64,000 nucleotides of DNA from positions 62,001 through 126,000 of the forward strand of contig NZ_LZHQ01000027.1 in the NCBI RefSeq assembly GCF_001690655.1. Direction: 5' to 3'. The stretch comes from Gilliamella sp. Occ3-1 (lineage in GTDB: Bacteria; Pseudomonadota; Gammaproteobacteria; Enterobacterales; Orbaceae). Position 1 is the first letter of the stretch. Every line of letters begins with the position of its first letter. The notes beneath the pieces are model-generated. The model did no database searches. It saw only the letters and a program-made list of their open reading frames with translations, and was not told the DNA's origin. The position numbers and the translations under genes were made by a program. This document shows positions 52,605-62,896 of this stretch, one piece after another.

Positions 52605-52667
52605 TTTGCCAATAATAAAATACGAGCTAATCTTGAACGTTGCCCTACATGTGTTATTATTGGCAAA
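52605..52667. repeat. 14-bp inverted repeat upstream of the BamE-fold lipoprotein
   Basis: TTTGCCAATAATAA (52605-52618) and its exact reverse complement (52654-52667) are 35 bases apart. A third partial copy, GGCAATAATA, lies at 52692-52701 right before the ATG at 52703. It could be an RNA stem in the leader or paired protein sites. Confidence 0.7.
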
Positions 52668-52702
52668 TATTAATAAAGGCTACTTACATTAGGCAATAAT
52701 AC

Positions 52703-53065
52703 ATGAAAAATCTAAAAAAGTTTGTTTTTGCATGCTTATCTATCATAATGTTATCAAGTTGTTCACAAAAAAATTTCGTAGAGCAGGGAACGCCATTAAA
52801 TAAGCAAAAAGTAAATAATATAGTCGAAGGTTCAACAACTGAATCACAGATTATTAATCTTTTTGGCGAGCCAACAAGTAGTAAAACAATTAATTCAAAT
52901 GAAATGCAATGGACATATAATTATATAAAAAAAAGTTCAACTAGTCATATACTAATTGGTGAAACACAATACAATCTTATTGAACGAAAGCTTGATGTTA
53001 TTATCTCAAAGGGTGTAGTAACTTGGTTTAATTATGACGAAATCCAAAAACAGAAAAAATGGTAA
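52703..53065 (+). CDS. BamE/SmpA-fold small lipoprotein
   Basis: A 120-residue lipoprotein with lipobox LSSC at residue 20. The motif VEGSTTESQIINLFGEPTS fits the 'G-t--ev---lG-P' start of the SmpA/OmlA (BamE) fold. Then comes a beta-rich region (MQWTYNYIK, LDVIISKGVVTWF). It is not BamE itself, as the rest differs. Its role is unknown; it stands alone with its own structured leader. Confidence 0.75.
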   Translation: MKNLKKFVFACLSIIMLSSCSQKNFVEQGTPLNKQKVNNIVEGSTTESQIINLFGEPTSSKTINSNEMQWTYNYIKKSSTSHILIGETQYNLIERKLDVIISKGVVTWFNYDEIQKQKKW

Positions 53066-53192
53066 TAAATTCTGTTTTATAGCTCATCACTAATAAGATG
53101 TGCTATAAATTTGATATTTCAATTCCATTCAGTTACATTACCTTACAAATGTTTAAACTTCACTCATCTATCTTCTATAGATAAGACAGCTC

Positions 53193-53220
53193 TGGACAAA
53201 ATTGCGCTTTAGGTTATACT
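53193..53220 (+). promoter_or_regulatory. rnpB promoter
   Basis: TGGACA (53193-53198), a 16-base spacer and TATACT (53215-53220) place the start at about 53228, where the RNase P RNA begins. Confidence 0.75.
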
Positions 53221-53227
53221 CATCAAC

Positions 53228-53608
53228 GAAATTAACCAGACAATCGCTGCTTTGTTGTTTTTATAAAGAAACAAACAAAGGGGAGGAAAGTCCGGGCTCC
53301 ATAGGGCAGAGTGCCAGGTAACGCCTGGGGGATTTTGGCGAGAGCGAAAATTCACGACTAGTGCAACAGAGAGTAAACCGCCGATGGCTTATTTTATAAG
53401 ATCAGGTAAGGGTGAAAGGGTGTGGTAAGAGCACACCGCGCAACTGGTAACAGTTGTGGCACGGTAAACTCCACTCGGAGCAAGGTCAAATAGGGATTCA
53501 TTGGCGTGGCCCGCGTTGAATCCGGGTAGACTGCTTGAGCTAATGCGTGAGTATTAGTCTAGAGGAATGATTGTCCACGACAGAACCCGGCTTATCGGTT
53601 AATTTCAC
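53228..53608 (+). ncRNA. rnpB: RNase P RNA (M1 RNA), class A
   Basis: About 381 nt. The ends GAAATTAACC and GGTTAATTTC pair as helix P1. Conserved cores are GAGGAAAGTCCGGGCTCC, AGAGTGCCAGGTAACGCCTG, AACAGAGAGTAAACCGCC, GGTAAGGGTGAAAGGGTG and GACAGAACCCGGCTTA. It is the catalytic RNA that matures tRNA 5' ends. The exact 3' end is approximate; the downstream dedA gene converges and stops 3 bases away. Confidence 0.97.
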
Positions 53609-53611
53609 TTT

Positions 53612-54307
53612 CTACTTCTTGTTATTATTTAATCCAATTTTAGATTGTTTTTTATTGCTTAAAGAGCGCTTAACAGCAAGAAAAATTGAAAAAAGTAACC
53701 CTAGCACTAACAATAAAACCGGTATTAGCATTAGCAGAGACATAATTTGCTTTTCATATTCCTTGAAAATTGGTGATAACCCAAATAGGTAACCTAATGT
53801 CACAATCAAGAAAATCCATAATGTAGCACTGATTATATTATAAATATGGAATTTTTGACTATGTAGCCCTGATAATCCCGCCATCATTGGCAATAATGTC
53901 CGTACGAAAGCAATAAATCGCCCAATAAATAGCGCTTGTAAGCCATACTTATGGAACAATACTTCCGATTTATGATGATATTTTTCAGGTATATGCTCCA
54001 TCCAACCTTGAACGAGCTTAGTATTACCAAGCCATAGTCCTTGAGCATATCCTAACCAAGTACCTAAAGCTGCACCAGCAATTAAAATAAAATTAATTAA
54101 ACCAAAATGAAATACATTTTGGCTAATTAATACACCTGTTAGGAATAATAGACTGTCTCCAGGTAAAAAAGCCGCCGGTAAAACGCCATTTTCTAAAAGA
54201 ATAATAACAAACAACATTCCATATAGTGTCCATAGCACATTAGGATTTGAAAGCGTTACTATATCCATGTTAACAAACGCATGATAAAGTGTAATTATTG
54301 TTTCCAT
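53612..54307 (-). CDS. DedA-family membrane protein
   Basis: A 231-residue membrane protein with the DedA signatures ENGVLPAAFLPGDSLLFLTG and FIGRFIAFVRTLLPMMAGLSG. It has about five to six hydrophobic segments and a basic C-terminus. E. coli relatives YqjA and YghB are needed for membrane potential and division, and the family includes lipid carriers. It lies 28 bp after tldD and converges on rnpB. Confidence 0.9.
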   Translation of the reverse strand: METIITLYHAFVNMDIVTLSNPNVLWTLYGMLFVIILLENGVLPAAFLPGDSLLFLTGVLISQNVFHFGLINFILIAGAALGTWLGYAQGLWLGNTKLVQGWMEHIPEKYHHKSEVLFHKYGLQALFIGRFIAFVRTLLPMMAGLSGLHSQKFHIYNIISATLWIFLIVTLGYLFGLSPIFKEYEKQIMSLLMLIPVLLLVLGLLFSIFLAVKRSLSNKKQSKIGLNNNKK

Positions 54308-54335
54308 CTATTTTTTAAATCCCATTAATGTATTA

Positions 54336-55793
54336 TTAGTGGTTAATGGTACCACCAACAGTTAAATTATCTACTTTTAAAGTGGGTTGCCCAACCCCAA
54401 CAGGTACGCTCTGCCCTGCTTTACCACAAACACCTACACCAGAATCTAATGCTAGATCATTACCTACCATAGATATTTGCTGCATAGTTTCTATACCTGA
54501 ACCAATTAACGTTGCACCTTTAACCGGAGTTGTTATTTTTCCCTTTTCAATTAAGTAAGCTTCTGAAGTTGAAAACACAAACTTACCAGAGGTGATATCT
54601 ACTTGTCCACCAGCAAAATTAGGTGCATAAAGACCATAATCGACGCTACTAATGATATCATCAAAAGAAGAATTTCCTGCCAACATATAGGTATTGGTCA
54701 TTCTTGGCATAGGTAAGTAAGCATATCCTTCACGACGACCATTACCAGTTGAACATGTATTCATCAATTTTGCGTTAAGCTTATCAAACATATAGCCTTT
54801 TAAAATACCATTTTCAATAAGCACTGTTTTTTGACTTGGAGTACCTTCGTCATCAATAGATAGTGAGCCACGGCGATTTTCAATCGTACCATCATCAACA
54901 ATAGTACAAACTTCTGAAGTAACTTGTTCACCAATTTTTCCAGAAAAAACTGAACTGTTTTTACGATTAAAATCGCCTTCTAAGCCATGGCCTACAGCCT
55001 CATGTAACAAAACGCCAGGCCAACCAGCACCTAAAACAACAGGCATTGTTCCTGCTGGTGCAGCTTTAGCTGAAAGAGAAACAAGTGCTTGACGCACGGC
55101 TTCTCGGGCATAGCTGTCAGCATAACTTTCTAATGTTTTTGGGTTGATTGTTAAAAAATATTCATACCCAAATCGACCACCGCCCCCACTACTTCCTCGC
55201 TCACGTCTACCCTCTTTTTCAACCAAAATTGAAACGGATAAACGCACCAAAGGACGAATGTCAGCTTTTAATATACCATCAGTTGCTGCTATTAAAATAT
55301 CTTCATAACTTCCAGTCAAACTGGCTGAAACTTCAATAACTCTAGGATCGATTGAGCGTGCTAAGTGGTCAATTTGTTGCAACAATTCAATTTTCTGTTC
55401 TTTAGAAAAAGAATTGATCGGATTAATTGACGAGTATATAGATGCTGCTTGAGCAGATTTAAATGGCGTCACTTTGATAGGTGTTTGTATTTTAGTAATT
55501 GAATTGGCTGCTAATATACTTTGTTCTAACCTCGCTAATGAAAGCTGATCAGTATAAGCAAACCCTGTTTTTTCACCAACAATGGCCCTAACGCCAACAC
55601 CCTGGTCACGGTGAAATGAGGCATTTTTTATAATACCATCTTCAAGTAACCAGTTTTCATAATAACCAGATAGAAAATACAAGTCACCAAAATCAATTTT
55701 CCTTGAGCTCAGCATATCAAGTAAATGCGAAAGATCTTGTTGGCTTAGATTGTTTGGATTGAGTAGTCGTTCACTCACTTGAGTTACTATCAT
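54336..55793 (-). CDS. tldD: Metalloprotease TldD
   Basis: A 485-residue subunit of the TldD/TldE protease. The zinc motif [11 protein letters not shown] lies near residue 262. [17 protein letters not shown] and [15 protein letters not shown] segments are typical. The partner TldE is not in the window. The enzyme processes microcin B17 and helps degrade CcdA. In E. coli yhdP lies between rng and tldD, whereas here tldD follows rng after 138 bp. Confidence 0.96.
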   Translation of the reverse strand: MIVTQVSERLLNPNNLSQQDLSHLLDMLSSRKIDFGDLYFLSGYYENWLLEDGIIKNASFHRDQGVGVRAIVGEKTGFAYTDQLSLARLEQSILAANSITKIQTPIKVTPFKSAQAASIYSSINPINSFSKEQKIELLQQIDHLARSIDPRVIEVSASLTGSYEDILIAATDGILKADIRPLVRLSVSILVEKEGRRERGSSGGGGRFGYEYFLTINPKTLESYADSYAREAVRQALVSLSAKAAPAGTMPVVLGAGWPGVLLHEAVGHGLEGDFNRKNSSVFSGKIGEQVTSEVCTIVDDGTIENRRGSLSIDDEGTPSQKTVLIENGILKGYMFDKLNAKLMNTCSTGNGRREGYAYLPMPRMTNTYMLAGNSSFDDIISSVDYGLYAPNFAGGQVDITSGKFVFSTSEAYLIEKGKITTPVKGATLIGSGIETMQQISMVGNDLALDSGVGVCGKAGQSVPVGVGQPTLKVDNLTVGGTINH

Positions 55794-55883
55794 AAATTCC
55801 TTAAATTCTAATTGTTAATAGAAGTTTTTTGATAATCAATTATAACTAGTTGATCATAACAATTATTTAACTTTCATTATTTT

Positions 55884-55920
55884 TATACTGAAACGTATAG
55901 TTACCGGAAACTTTTTTACA
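55884..55920 (-). repeat. 37-bp dispersed intergenic repeat, copy D
   Basis: In the sense (minus) orientation it starts TGTAAAAAAGTTTCCGGTAA and ends CAGTATA. It begins 11 bases after the rng stop and precedes tldD. Confidence 0.7.
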
Positions 55921-55931
55921 AGACATTGCTT

Positions 55932-57407
55932 CTACATTAATACAACATCATATTGTTCTTGAATATAAAGTGGTTCAACTTTTACTTCAACGCGTTTACC
56001 CACAAACACCTCAACTTCAGCTAAAGCATGAGATTCATCATTAGTTAAAGCATTAGCTACAGCAGTCGATGCATAAACTAAAAAGTATTCAGAGTGATGA
56101 GCTTTATAAACACGAACAATATCACGTAAAATTTCGTTGCAAACTGTTTCTACCGATTTAACCATGCCACGACCTTTACATGCTGGACATTCTTCACACA
56201 GTATATGCCCTATACTTTCACGTGTTCGCTTGCGGGTCATTTCGACCAATCCTAAACTCGAAAATAAATTAACAGTTGTTCTAGCCCTATCTTTAGATAA
56301 AGAATCATGCAACGATTGTAACACCCGTTCACGGTGCAGATCTTCTTGCATGTCGATAAAATCGATAATAATAATCCCTCCTAAATTACGCAAACGTAAT
56401 TGACGGGCAATCGCTATTGTTGCTTCAATATTAGTATTAAAAATCGTCTCTTCTAAATCTCGATGCCCTACAAATGCACCAGTATTGATATCAATAGTAG
56501 TCATGGCTTCGGTTTGATCAATAATTAAATATCCGCCAGACTTCAATTTGACTTTACGCTCTAATGCTCTTTGAATCTCATTTTCGGTATCATAAAGATC
56601 GAAAATAGGAATATTACCACGATAATGAGATAGTTTATTGGTCACTTCGGGCATAAATTCATGTGTGAATTCAATTAACAAATCATAAGTTAATTTTGAA
56701 TCCACCAAAATTCGGTCAATAGGATCACCAACAAAATCTCGCAATACACGTTGTGATAATGCCAATTCCCCATAAACAAGATTTTTACTTGCTGGACGAG
56801 CCATACGTTCTTGAATTTTAGTCCAAAGTCGCTTTAAAAAATTAGCATCTTGCTCTAACTCATGCGCACTTGCACCTTCTGCAGCTGTTCTAACAATAAA
56901 ACCAGCCTCTGTTGTCACATATTGCCCAACAATATTTTTTAATCTTTCACGTTCTTGTTCACTTTCTATGCGTTGTGAAGTGGCTACATGCGCAGAATTT
57001 GATCCAGGCATTAATACCAAATAACGTGATGGCAAAGTAATATCGGTTGTAAGCCTTGCCCCTTTAGTTCCCAATGGATCTTTAACCACTTGTACCATTA
57101 AATCCTGCCCTTGGCGGACAAGTTCAGAGATATCTTTTACTTGAAATTGTTCTTGCTCTGTATCTGATACGCACTCAGTATGAGGCATAATATCAGATGC
57201 ATGCAAAAAGGCAGCTTTATCAAGACCAATGTCTACAAAAGCGGCTTGCATACCAGGCAAAATACGAATTATTTTACCTTTATAAATATTCCCAACAATA
57301 CCCCGCTTAGACTCGCGATCGACATGGATTTCTTGCAATACACCATTTTCAATATAAGCAACCCGAGTTTCAGATGGTGTTACATTCATTAATAATTCAA
57401 CAGACAT
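55932..57407 (-). CDS. rng: Ribonuclease G
   Basis: A 491-residue RNase E/G-family endonuclease. The start at 57407 (MSVELLMNVTPSETRVAYIE) has AGGGA upstream and matches E. coli RNase G; an upstream in-frame start (57476) lies inside mreD. It has an S1 domain (GNIYKGKIIRILPGMQAAFVD), the catalytic region DFIDMQEDLHRERVL, and the zinc-link Cys pair CEECPACKG. It trims 16S rRNA 5' ends. It lies 11 bp after mreD; maf, between them in E. coli, is missing. Confidence 0.96.
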   Translation of the reverse strand: MSVELLMNVTPSETRVAYIENGVLQEIHVDRESKRGIVGNIYKGKIIRILPGMQAAFVDIGLDKAAFLHASDIMPHTECVSDTEQEQFQVKDISELVRQGQDLMVQVVKDPLGTKGARLTTDITLPSRYLVLMPGSNSAHVATSQRIESEQERERLKNIVGQYVTTEAGFIVRTAAEGASAHELEQDANFLKRLWTKIQERMARPASKNLVYGELALSQRVLRDFVGDPIDRILVDSKLTYDLLIEFTHEFMPEVTNKLSHYRGNIPIFDLYDTENEIQRALERKVKLKSGGYLIIDQTEAMTTIDINTGAFVGHRDLEETIFNTNIEATIAIARQLRLRNLGGIIIIDFIDMQEDLHRERVLQSLHDSLSKDRARTTVNLFSSLGLVEMTRKRTRESIGHILCEECPACKGRGMVKSVETVCNEILRDIVRVYKAHHSEYFLVYASTAVANALTNDESHALAEVEVFVGKRVEVKVEPLYIQEQYDVVLM

Positions 57408-57418
57408 AAGATTCCCTT

Positions 57419-57904
57419 TTAATTGATAGCAAAGCTTTGCTTTATTAGTCGCAAAAATGGATAGATGACAATCCATAATAGACCATCAATACAGCTTGAT
57501 ATCAAAATCAATGGTGATATAGTTATAGTATGATAAATACTGACTTGAAGTAAAAATACCAGTAAATTATAGCATACTGATACCCCAAAGATGATAAATG
57601 ACTGTTGCCATAACGCTAAATTGAGTATCAATTGAAATTTAAAAACAAGCAAGTAAGCAATAAAGGAATAAATCAAAGCATGTGTCCCCAAAATCGAACC
57701 AGTACACAGGTCCATTATTGCCCCAAATACAAAAGCAGTACCAATCCCAACCCGATGAGGAAGAGCAATCAACCAATAAGCAAAAATGAGAATTAGTATA
57801 TGTGGTTTAAATATATTATATGATTCAGACCACGGAATGATTTGTAAACATAAGCCAATTAATAACGTCATCCAAATAATTATTATTCGATTACGAGCCC
57901 TCAT
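57419..57904 (-). CDS. mreD: Rod-shape protein MreD
   Basis: A 161-residue inner-membrane protein with five to six membrane segments (WMTLLIGLCLQIIPW, ILILIFAYWLIALPHRVG). The MreD-typical GIGTAFVFGAIMDLCTGSILG is present. It is part of the elongation complex. It overlaps mreC by 14 bases. Confidence 0.95.
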   Translation of the reverse strand: MRARNRIIIIWMTLLIGLCLQIIPWSESYNIFKPHILILIFAYWLIALPHRVGIGTAFVFGAIMDLCTGSILGTHALIYSFIAYLLVFKFQLILNLALWQQSFIIFGVSVCYNLLVFLLQVSIYHTITISPLILISSCIDGLLWIVIYPFLRLIKQSFAIN

Positions 57905-58733
57905 GTTTTACTCCTTGATTTCCCCACAACAATAATAAATAACGTAAGCGTTTCAAATCAGCTGTAGGTGTAGCTGTAATAACAGGAGTAGCATCTGTAA
58001 TATCAAGTTTTACTGAACTAACTACGGCTACCGGATATCCTTCAGGAAAACGCCCATCAAGTCCCGAGGTAACTAAAACATCACCGACTTTTATATCAAC
58101 GTTATTAGGCATAAATTCCAATGTTAAATCATTACTACATCCATTACCTACAGCAACCATGCCAATATCGTTTCTTAGCACTTGTACTGGTATTGCATGT
58201 TGATAATCACATACTAAAATTGCACGACTGGTTGATTTAGCTACTTCATAAATTTGACCCACAATTCCCTTTTCATCCACGACAGGTTGCCCAACATAAA
58301 CACCATCTTGTGTACCTTTATTTACAACAAATTGGTAAACATAAGGATCAGTGTCTGTAAGTAATACTTGAGCAGCCATTTTATGTTCATCATGTCTTAA
58401 AGGTGAGCCCAATAATTCGCGAAGTCTAGCATTTTCATGTTTTAAATGCTCAAGTAATAATAGATCGTTTTTTTGTTGTAATAAGTCCGCATGTAAATTT
58501 GCATTTTCATTTATTAATGTTTCTCTTGTTTTGGACATCTCATAAAGAGAATCAAACGACGACTTTGGTGCATTTGAAACAAAATATAGTGGCGAAATGA
58601 TGGTATCTAAATAATAACGAATTTCTTTAAATGGTCGATAATTGACATCAAGTACAATTAGAGCCAAGGCTAATGCCAGAGAAGTAAATAATTGTACACT
58701 AAGAGGCGAACGTTTAGAAAAAAGTAATTTCAT
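57891..58733 (-). CDS. mreC: Rod-shape protein MreC
   Basis: A 280-residue bitopic protein with a short cytoplasmic start, a membrane segment (FTSLALALALIVLDV), a coiled coil, and a periplasmic beta domain (GIVGQIYEVAKSTSRAILVCD, VGDVLVTSGLDGRFPEGYPVA). It links MreB to the wall synthases PBP2/RodA. It is separated from mreB by 141 bp containing a strong hairpin. Confidence 0.96.
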   Translation of the reverse strand: MKLLFSKRSPLSVQLFTSLALALALIVLDVNYRPFKEIRYYLDTIISPLYFVSNAPKSSFDSLYEMSKTRETLINENANLHADLLQQKNDLLLLEHLKHENARLRELLGSPLRHDEHKMAAQVLLTDTDPYVYQFVVNKGTQDGVYVGQPVVDEKGIVGQIYEVAKSTSRAILVCDYQHAIPVQVLRNDIGMVAVGNGCSNDLTLEFMPNNVDIKVGDVLVTSGLDGRFPEGYPVAVVSSVKLDITDATPVITATPTADLKRLRYLLLLWGNQGVKHEGS

Positions 58734-58784
58734 TGTCCTTTACTTACCTTTTTATGCTCAAATTCTAATTATTCTAATATACGA

Positions 58785-58809
58785 CTCCGCCGACACATTG
58801 TCGGCGGAG
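58785..58809 (-). terminator. GC-rich hairpin between mreB and mreC
   Basis: CTCCGCCGACA pairs perfectly with TGTCGGCGGAG (11 bp, 3-base loop) 65 bases after the mreB stop. No good T-tract follows on the minus strand. It may lower transcription or set an mRNA 3' end so that MreB exceeds MreC and MreD. Confidence 0.6.
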
Positions 58810-58874
58810 GAAAATATGAGATACATGCTTACTTTGCTTTATCAACATGAAATTAAATAACAATAAATTATTAA

Positions 58875-59951
<1,077 letters not shown>

Positions 59952-59995
59952 TTAAGTATAATTTAGTATTTAAAACCACCATGGAATCAAAAAAT

Positions 59996-60036
59996 AAATA
60001 ATATTCTATTTATTTAGGATAAATAGAATATTATTT
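59996..60036. repeat. 18-bp perfect A/T hairpin in the mreB-accB divergent region
   Basis: AAATAATATTCTATTTAT (59996-60013) pairs perfectly with 60019-60036 around TTAGG. On the minus strand it is followed by ATTTTTTG, so it looks like a terminator upstream of mreB (75 bp from its ATG). It also lies 34 bp before the accB -35 element. The rest of the 369-bp gap is described in separate entries. Confidence 0.75.
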
Positions 60037-60070
60037 AATCCTTTCAAACCATAGTAAACCTTAATAGTAG

Positions 60071-60100
60071 TTGACAGTTAATATTGTATCGCATTTATAA
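60071..60100 (+). promoter_or_regulatory. accBC promoter
   Basis: TTGACA (60071-60076) followed after 17-18 bases by TTTATAA (60094-60100). The transcript would start near 60107, giving a leader of about 185 bases before accB that contains a short ORF and a hairpin. Confidence 0.65.
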
Positions 60101-60149
60101 AATAATACCTAGAAAATAGTATAACAAGTGTTTGTAAAGGAGATATATA

Positions 60150-60188
60150 ATGACAAAAACCATTTTACAGTGTATTCTTCCGCGTTAA
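60150..60188 (+). CDS. Putative 12-residue leader peptide of accBC
   Basis: ATG with an excellent ribosome site (AAGGAGATATATA) opens a 12-codon ORF, MTKTILQCILPR, ending TAA at 60186-60188. It lies in the accBC leader, 102 bases before accB and 15 bases before a long hairpin. The ribosome site is stronger than that of accB itself, which has no clear one. A Pro-Arg-stop end could slow termination. I recognise no family; a regulatory leader peptide is inference. Confidence 0.55.
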   Translation: MTKTILQCILPR

Positions 60189-60203
60189 TATTGAGTTACA
60201 ACT

Positions 60204-60240
60204 TTATTACCGACTAAAGAATACCTTTAGCCGATAATAA
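60204..60240 (+). promoter_or_regulatory. Long hairpin in the accBC leader
   Basis: TTATTACCGACTAAAG (60204-60219) pairs with CTTTAGCCGATAATAA (60225-60240), 14 of 16 positions, around a 5-base loop. No T-tract follows, so it is not a standard terminator. Placed just after the leader ORF, it could respond to ribosome position. Confidence 0.65.
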
Positions 60241-60290
60241 GGATGCATTTAAATAATTGTTACTTATATCAAATAAACACGGTGTAATTC

Positions 60291-60746
60291 ATGGATATAC
60301 GCAAAATTAAAAAATTAATTGAATTAGTTGAAGAGTCAGGTATTTCAGAGCTTGAAATTTCTGAAGGTGAGGAATCAGTTCGTATTAGTCGTGCTGCTCC
60401 TACTACAAACTATTCGGCGCCAGTACAAAATATTCAAATTCCTCAACCAACTCCTGTTGTTGTTGCTCCAACCGTTCAAACAGAAGTTGTAACTGATAAT
60501 GTGGTAACTGATGGTACAACAATTAAATCCCCAATGGTTGGAACTTTTTATCGTACACCGAGCCCAGAATCAAAAGCTTTTGTTGAAATTGGCCAAACAG
60601 TAAATGTTGGCGATGTGCTTTGCATCGTTGAAGCGATGAAAATGATGAACCAAATTGAATCAGAAAAAGCTGGTACAATAAAAGCCATATTGGTTGAAAA
60701 TGGTCAACCAGTTGAATTTGATCAGCCACTATTCATTATTGAATAA
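60291..60746 (+). CDS. accB: Acetyl-CoA carboxylase biotin carboxyl carrier protein
   Basis: A 151-residue BCCP. The N-terminal part ([18 protein letters not shown]) and a Pro/Val/Thr-rich linker lead to the biotinyl domain with [10 protein letters not shown], where the biotin-accepting Lys is residue 117. It also has the thumb segment [19 protein letters not shown]. It carries carboxyl groups between biotin carboxylase and the carboxyltransferase for malonyl-CoA synthesis. It lies 39 bp before accC. Confidence 0.97.
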   Translation: MDIRKIKKLIELVEESGISELEISEGEESVRISRAAPTTNYSAPVQNIQIPQPTPVVVAPTVQTEVVTDNVVTDGTTIKSPMVGTFYRTPSPESKAFVEIGQTVNVGDVLCIVEAMKMMNQIESEKAGTIKAILVENGQPVEFDQPLFIIE

Positions 60747-60785
60747 TCTGAATTTATTATTGACAATACGATTAAGAGATTGAAT

Positions 60786-62132
60786 ATGCTTGATAAAATT
60801 CTTATTGCGAATCGTGGAGAAATAGCTCTACGTATCTTACGAGCATGTAAAGAACTTGGAATAAAAACTGTCGCCGTTCATTCTACGGCAGATAAAGACT
60901 TAAAACATGTATTACTTGCAGACGAAACCGTCTGTATTGGTCCAGCAGCATCAGTAAAAAGTTACCTTAACGTTCCTGCATTAATTTCAGCTGCGGAAGT
61001 AACCGGAGCAGCTGCAATTCATCCTGGTTATGGTTTCTTATCTGAAAATGCAGATTTTGCTGAACAAGTTGAGCGATCTGGTTTTATTTTTGTTGGCCCT
61101 AAACCGGATACTATTCGCCTTATGGGGGATAAAGTATCAGCAATTCACGCCATGAAAAAAGCAGGTGTTCCTTGTGTACCTGGTTCAGATGGTCCTCTAA
61201 GTAGCGATATTGAAATTAATAAACAAATTGCCAAGCAAATTGGCTATCCTGTTATCATTAAAGCTTCTGGCGGCGGTGGCGGTCGTGGTATGCGTATTGT
61301 TCGTGAAGAAAAAGATCTTGAACAATCAATTAAAATGACTAAGTTAGAAGCCAAAACTGCTTTCAACAATGATATGGTTTACATGGAAAAATTCCTTGAA
61401 AATCCGCGTCATATTGAAATCCAAGTACTTTCTGATGGTCAAGGAAATGCAGTTTATTTAGGTGAACGAGACTGCTCAATGCAAAGACGGCATCAGAAAG
61501 TTGTTGAAGAAGCTCCTGCTGTTGGTATTACACCTAAAATGCGTAAATTCATCGGTGAGCGTTGCGTTAATGCATGTATCGAGATTGGCTACCGAGGAGC
61601 TGGCACATTCGAATTTTTATTTGAAAATGGCGAATTTTATTTCATTGAAATGAATACCCGTATTCAAGTAGAACATCCTGTTACTGAAATGATAACCGGA
61701 GTTGATCTAATTAGGGAACAAATTTTAATTGCAGCCGGCAAACCACTTTCAATTAAACAGAGTGATATTGAAATTAAAGGTCATGCGATTGAATGTAGAA
61801 TTAATGCTGAAGATCCCAAATCTTTTATGCCATCACCAGGAAAAATCACTCGCTTCCATGCACCAGGTGGCTTCGGCATTCGTTGGGAATCGCATATTTA
61901 TGCTGGTTATAGTGTCCCACCTTACTATGACTCAATGATTGGTAAATTAATTGCTTATGGTGAAACACGTGAAGTCGCTATAGCACGTATGAAAAATGCG
62001 TTAGCCGAACTGGTTATTGATGGGATCAAAACCAATATTGATCTTCATATTGATATTATGAACGATAAGGGTTTCCAAAAAGGCGGCACAAATATTCATT
62101 ATTTAGAAAAGAAATTAGGTATTTATGAATAA
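60786..62132 (+). CDS. accC: Acetyl-CoA carboxylase biotin carboxylase
   Basis: A 448-residue ATP-grasp biotin carboxylase, from the ATG at 60786 ([18 protein letters not shown]); a TTG six bases earlier is unlikely. [13 protein letters not shown] is the ATP-binding loop, and [33 protein letters not shown] and [12 protein letters not shown] are catalytic signatures. It is about one residue shorter than E. coli AccC. A strong terminator follows. Confidence 0.98.
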   Translation: MLDKILIANRGEIALRILRACKELGIKTVAVHSTADKDLKHVLLADETVCIGPAASVKSYLNVPALISAAEVTGAAAIHPGYGFLSENADFAEQVERSGFIFVGPKPDTIRLMGDKVSAIHAMKKAGVPCVPGSDGPLSSDIEINKQIAKQIGYPVIIKASGGGGGRGMRIVREEKDLEQSIKMTKLEAKTAFNNDMVYMEKFLENPRHIEIQVLSDGQGNAVYLGERDCSMQRRHQKVVEEAPAVGITPKMRKFIGERCVNACIEIGYRGAGTFEFLFENGEFYFIEMNTRIQVEHPVTEMITGVDLIREQILIAAGKPLSIKQSDIEIKGHAIECRINAEDPKSFMPSPGKITRFHAPGGFGIRWESHIYAGYSVPPYYDSMIGKLIAYGETREVAIARMKNALAELVIDGIKTNIDLHIDIMNDKGFQKGGTNIHYLEKKLGIYE

Positions 62133-62134
62133 CA

Positions 62135-62163
62135 AAATAATCCCTATTTATTAGGGATTATTT
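62135..62163 (+). terminator. Terminator after accC
   Basis: A 12-bp perfect stem AAATAATCCCTA / TAGGGATTATTT with a 5-base loop, followed by CTTTATTT, 2 bases after the accC stop. eda has no other visible upstream terminator. Confidence 0.88.
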
Positions 62164-62200
62164 CTTTATTTAAGTACCAATAAGGTATAGGTAGAAACAA

Positions 62201-62839
62201 ATGAAAAAATGGAAACGAAGTGCTGAAGAAATTTTAACCACTGGACCTGTGGTTCCAGTTATCGTTATTGAACGAATTGAGGATGCTGTACCACTAGCTA
62301 AAGCTCTGATTGCTGGCGGGGTGAAGGTACTGGAAGTAACGTTAAGAACAGCTTGTGCGATTGAAGCAATTAAGAAAATCATCAAAGAAGTTCCTGAAGC
62401 AATTGTAGGAGCAGGAACAGTAACTAGTGTTGAACAACTAAAACAGGTTACTGAAGCTGGTGTAGAGTTTGTTATTACACCAGGAATTACCGATGCTATT
62501 TTAGAAGCGGCAGTTGCAGGCCCTATCCCTGTTATTCCTGGTATTGCAACTATTTCTGAATTATTAAAAGCCCAAGAATATGGTTTAACGGCATTAAAAT
62601 TCTTCCCAGCTGAAATCAATGGCGGAGTTGCAGCATTAAAGGCATTTTCTGGACCTTGCGGATACATGAAGTTTTGCCCTACAGGCGGTGTGAATCCTAA
62701 AAACTACCGTGATTATTTGGCACTTAATAATGTACTATGTGTTGGTGGAACTTGGTTTATTCCAACGGATGCCATAGCAAAAGGTGATTTTTCTAAAATC
62801 ACTGAAATGGCTAAGGAAGCTGTTGCTGGTGCACAGTAG
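62201..62839 (+). CDS. eda: KDPG/KHG aldolase
   Basis: A 212-residue aldolase cleaving 2-keto-3-deoxy-6-phosphogluconate to pyruvate and glyceraldehyde 3-phosphate. The active residues Glu45 (LEVTLRT), Arg49 and the Schiff-base Lys132 (LKFFPAE) are all present, along with GAGTVTS and PTGGVN. edd is not adjacent, so it may serve Entner-Doudoroff or sugar-acid use encoded elsewhere. Confidence 0.96.
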   Translation: MKKWKRSAEEILTTGPVVPVIVIERIEDAVPLAKALIAGGVKVLEVTLRTACAIEAIKKIIKEVPEAIVGAGTVTSVEQLKQVTEAGVEFVITPGITDAILEAAVAGPIPVIPGIATISELLKAQEYGLTALKFFPAEINGGVAALKAFSGPCGYMKFCPTGGVNPKNYRDYLALNNVLCVGGTWFIPTDAIAKGDFSKITEMAKEAVAGAQ

Positions 62840-62850
62840 CTAATATTATT

Positions 62851-62872
62851 CCGCCGATACAATAATCGGCGG
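62851..62872. terminator. Hairpin between converging eda and yadH
   Basis: CCGCCGAT (62851-62858) pairs with ATCGGCGG (62865-62872), 8 bp, GC-rich, between two converging genes. T-tracts are weak. The stem core resembles the mreB-mreC hairpin. Confidence 0.65.
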
Positions 62873-62896
62873 TTAATTACTATTTCCTAACTTTAA

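Noticed and set aside
57408..57476. Longer N-terminus for RNase G
   Set aside because: It would overlap mreD, and the family start MSVELL with AGGGA upstream is at 57407.
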